DNA of 9,173 nucleotides from an uncultured Lachnospiraceae bacterium (GTDB lineage Bacteria > Bacillota > Clostridia > Lachnospirales > Lachnospiraceae): assembly GCA_947177925.1 (NCBI GenBank), contig CAMWWJ010000126.1, forward strand, positions 1-9,173, given 5' to 3'. The notes beneath the pieces were generated by a model that made no database searches, had not been told where the DNA came from, and saw nothing but the letters and a program-made list of their open reading frames with translations. Both the position numbers and the translations under genes were made by a program. Positions 6,961 to 9,173 of this stretch are shown here, one piece after another (within the stretch, counting starts at the first letter, position 1; each line of letters begins with the position of its first letter).

Positions 6961-6981
6961 CTTTTGTACTTCTTACATACA

Positions 6982-7008
6982 TTATCGGACATTTTGGGAA
7001 ATTCTTTA
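6982..7008 (-). promoter_or_regulatory. Sigma-28 (SigD/FliA) promoter of the flgM operon
   Basis: On the minus strand TAAAGAAT (7001-7008) and TCCGATAA (6982-6989) are separated by 11 bases. The known sigma-28 consensus is TAAAGTTT-N11-GCCGATAA, so both cores and the spacing agree. The expected start is near 6975, giving a leader of about 38 bases before flgM. The -35 box lies 30 bases past the pulA stop. Confidence 0.9.
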
Positions 7009-7037
7009 GCATCCATACAAAAGTTTTCATAAAATAA

Positions 7038-8978
7038 CTACTTTTTCCCTAATATCATAACCGATTTGGCATTTAATATAATCGTATTGCTGCATGTTTC
7101 CTTTCCACCGGGAACGCAGTCTTTTCCGTCGCTTAACAGCTCCCAGTTCCCTTCCGGCAGCGTCCATTCCTTTGCTTCATCTGTATTATGGTAGATAACG
7201 AACAATTCCTTCCACCAATCCTCCTTCGCTTCTATTCCCCGAATCTTGAATGCAATCATTTCCTGCAGGTTCGTATCGCAAAAAGAAAAATGGCTTATGA
7301 TTTTTGTATCCCTTGAAGACAATGCTTTAAAATGTTTCCGAATGGTCAGCAGTCCTTTATAATATTCCACTAAATCATGATACTCTGCAGCCCTTGTCCA
7401 GTCCAGTTGATTGATTGCGGATTCCGTTTTATAAGAATCGCCAATACCGTTTTTCGTTCTGCCGAACTCTTCTCCCGCCTGAAAAAAAGGAATGCCCAGA
7501 GAGGTCATCACCATTCCCGCAGCCATCCGGTTCAGCCTCAGCACTTCTTCCTCTTTCTTGTAAAAATCCGGTTCTTCAAACAATGTATAATTTAATTTGT
7601 CCCAAAGCGTAAAATTGTCGTGGGCGGATACATATGTGATAATCTGTCCGGGATTCTTGGGCATATAGCTTTCCTTTCCGTCACACCATGCAAGCACGCA
7701 GGAAGGAATCCTTTCACCAAACCGGGCATCCCCGTTTATATAGCCCGAATCCTTTTCCAGAAAAACACTGCCCTTAATAGCATCTCTCGTATCATCATTG
7801 AAGATCGCTATCCGCTCATCTAATTTAGCAACATTTTTCTTTAGTGCAGGAATACAGCCCTTTCTCATGGCAGACTGCCTGGCTCTCCATGGCTCTCCGT
7901 ATACAAGGATGTCCTCTCCTCCCGGAAGTCTATCCAGTGCTTTTCTGATTTCATTCATGGTCGTCACATCATGGAGGCCCATTAAATCAAACCGGAAGCC
8001 GTCAATATGGTATTCCTGCGCCCAATAGCAGACTGATTCTATCATGAATTTCCGGAACATATATCTTTCACTTGCTGTATCGTTTCCGCAGGCGGATCCA
8101 TCTGACCATGTTCCGTCCTCCCAAATCCTGTAATAATAATCGGGAACCGTCTTTTGAAATGCAGATTCCGCATTGTAGGTGTGGTTGTAGACCACATCCA
8201 TCACCACTCCCATTCCAGCATTATGGATTGCCTGAACCATCTGTTTGAACTCACGAATCCTTACATGACCGTCTGCCGCATCCGTAGCATATCCTCCTTC
8301 CGGCACATTGTAATTTACCGGATCATAGCCCCAGTTAAACTGATCTTCCAAAGGCTTTGTTTCATCTACGGAACCGAAATCGAATGACGGCAGCAAATGA
8401 ATATGGCTGATTCCCAGTTCTTTTATATAGGAAAGGCAGGTAGCAGTTTTTCCTTCTCCCTTTAAGGTTGTGTCCGCTTCGGTAAATGCCAGATATTTTC
8501 CTCTGTGCTCCTTTGTGACGCCGCTTAAGGCATCACTGGAAAAATCCTTTATGTGCAGCTCATAGATTGCCGGAACTACTTTTCCCCGCTGGATAAAGGC
8601 ATCCTCATTCCATCCTTCTGGATTTGTTTTGTCCAAATCAACCACCATGCTTCTTTTCCCGTTGGCTCCACAGGCTTTTCCGTATATATCCTGGGTTTCT
8701 CTCGTTTCACCCTCTATGCTCAATCGATAAGTATAATAAATGCCTTCCAGATCACCTGTTACGCACGCAGACCAGACACCCTGCTCCTGCTTTTCCATAG
8801 GATATTCCTGCAGGCATGTTCCTTCCAAACCATTCGGATAGGTGCAAAGACTTACCGTTTCTGCGGTAGGCGCCCATACCTTAAAAACAGTTTGGTCTTT
8901 TTTATAGGAAGCCCCTAAATCCTTTCCTTTATAATGATATTTGGTTTTAAATTCCTTTGAATCAAATAATGGTTTCAT
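7038..8978 (-). CDS. pulA: Type I pullulanase, cytoplasmic glycogen/starch debranching enzyme
   Basis: The enzyme hydrolyses alpha-1,6 branch links in pullulan, limit dextrins and glycogen (glycoside hydrolase family 13). The 646-residue product has an N-terminal beta-rich CBM48-like region (about 10-105), then the catalytic barrel. Visible motifs are FNWGYDP at 214-220 (type I pullulanase signature, usually YNWGYDP), DVVYNH at 261-266, GFRFDLMGLHD at 327-337 with nucleophile Asp331, YGEPW at 360-364 with acid/base Glu362, and VSAHDN at 450-455 with Asp454. A beta-rich C-terminal domain ends in VMILGKK. There is no signal peptide or extra starch-binding module, so it acts inside the cell on imported dextrins or stored glycogen. 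The ATG at 8978 was chosen because AGAGAGGA ends directly against the ATG at 8984, too close to use, but sits 6 bases before the second one; the alternative adds Met-Lys. It has no functional link to its flagellar neighbours. Confidence 0.95.
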   Translation of the reverse strand: MKPLFDSKEFKTKYHYKGKDLGASYKKDQTVFKVWAPTAETVSLCTYPNGLEGTCLQEYPMEKQEQGVWSACVTGDLEGIYYTYRLSIEGETRETQDIYGKACGANGKRSMVVDLDKTNPEGWNEDAFIQRGKVVPAIYELHIKDFSSDALSGVTKEHRGKYLAFTEADTTLKGEGKTATCLSYIKELGISHIHLLPSFDFGSVDETKPLEDQFNWGYDPVNYNVPEGGYATDAADGHVRIREFKQMVQAIHNAGMGVVMDVVYNHTYNAESAFQKTVPDYYYRIWEDGTWSDGSACGNDTASERYMFRKFMIESVCYWAQEYHIDGFRFDLMGLHDVTTMNEIRKALDRLPGGEDILVYGEPWRARQSAMRKGCIPALKKNVAKLDERIAIFNDDTRDAIKGSVFLEKDSGYINGDARFGERIPSCVLAWCDGKESYMPKNPGQIITYVSAHDNFTLWDKLNYTLFEEPDFYKKEEEVLRLNRMAAGMVMTSLGIPFFQAGEEFGRTKNGIGDSYKTESAINQLDWTRAAEYHDLVEYYKGLLTIRKHFKALSSRDTKIISHFSFCDTNLQEMIAFKIRGIEAKEDWWKELFVIYHNTDEAKEWTLPEGNWELLSDGKDCVPGGKETCSNTIILNAKSVMILGKK

Positions 8979-9034
8979 TTTCATTCCTCTCTACCCGAAA
9001 CGTCCGAGCATGCTTTCATTTTTCATATAGGTTC

Positions 9035-9043
9035 ATCATATCA
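9035..9043 (-). promoter_or_regulatory. Candidate extended -10 promoter of pulA
   Basis: On the minus strand TGATATGAT fits an extended -10 (TGn-TATAAT with one mismatch) of the housekeeping sigma factor, about 50 bases before the pulA start. No good -35 box lies 16-18 bases upstream, which extended -10 promoters tolerate. It lies in the 134-base gap between the upstream terminator and pulA. I saw no clear catabolite-control or repressor operator there; an 8-base palindrome, AGCATGCT (9007-9014), is in the leader. Confidence 0.4.
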
Positions 9044-9112
9044 CATATCTTATGAAAATTTAATCCATTTATTTTGTTTCTTTGGTACTTTTTTCGGGTT
9101 TTTTCCGCAAAT

Positions 9113-9156
9113 AAAAACACCCCGGCCGGAATCCGACGGATGATTCCACGCGGTGT
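9113..9156 (-). terminator. Intrinsic terminator of a gene beyond the right edge
   Basis: In the minus transcript ACACC (9152-9156) pairs with GGTGT (9117-9121), with an inner stem GGAATC/GATTCC (9128-9133 with 9142-9147), and the hairpin is followed by TTTTT at 9113-9117. The direction shows it ends a minus-strand gene upstream of pulA, outside the window. That gene may stop at the TAA at 9168-9170 or 9159-9161, but too little is visible to say. Confidence 0.75.
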
Positions 9157-9173
9157 CTTATGCAAAATTACTT

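Noticed and set aside
8553..8918. 121-residue plus-strand open frame opposite pulA.
   Set aside because: It lies antisense to a gene with intact catalytic motifs and has no ribosome-binding site or family resemblance; the same holds for the other plus-strand frames.
8997..9014. Catabolite-control (cre) operator in the pulA leader.
   Set aside because: The palindrome AGCATGCT lacks the central CG and the flanking pattern of cre sites.

Overview
The window looks like part of a Gram-positive, peritrichous- or polar-flagellated member of the Clostridia, most likely a Lachnospiraceae-type gut anaerobe. This is inference from the gene order, from the mid-range GC content judged by eye, from two adjacent FlgK paralogues, and from a cytoplasmic type I pullulanase; no single sequence proves the genus. 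All convincing genes lie on the minus strand, so the transcript reads from the right edge to the left edge.

Layout in transcription order. At the right edge (about 9113-9156) an intrinsic terminator closes a gene that lies outside the window. It is followed by a short promoter region and pulA (7038-8978), a debranching enzyme with all catalytic motifs intact. No convincing terminator follows pulA. Thirty bases past its stop codon begins a near-consensus sigma-28 (SigD/FliA) promoter (6982-7008), which starts a late flagellar operon: flgM (anti-sigma-28), flgN (export chaperone), two flgK paralogues (hook-filament junction), flgL (second junction protein), fliW and csrA. A 15-bp A/T-rich hairpin (45-84) ends the operon, and a candidate second sigma-28 promoter overlaps it and points off the left edge, where flagellin would be expected by analogy with Bacillus subtilis.

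How the genes work together. Once the hook is built, FlgM is exported and frees sigma-28. The FlgK and FlgL proteins, guided by FlgN, form the hook-filament junction. FliW and CsrA then form the homeostatic pair that matches flagellin translation to flagellin secretion. The order flgM-flgN-flgK-flgL-fliW-csrA is the B. subtilis order, with an extra flgK and without yviE.

The most unusual stretch is the 209-base interval between flgM and flgN (6450-6658). It holds a probable intrinsic terminator with competing upstream pairings, followed by three tandem 33-34-base units, each a short palindrome. It looks like an RNA-level control or processing element that could separate FlgM output from that of the structural genes. 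Gene starts were reassigned from the longest open frame where ribosome-binding-site spacing favoured another codon (csrA, the second flgK, flgN, flgM, pulA).
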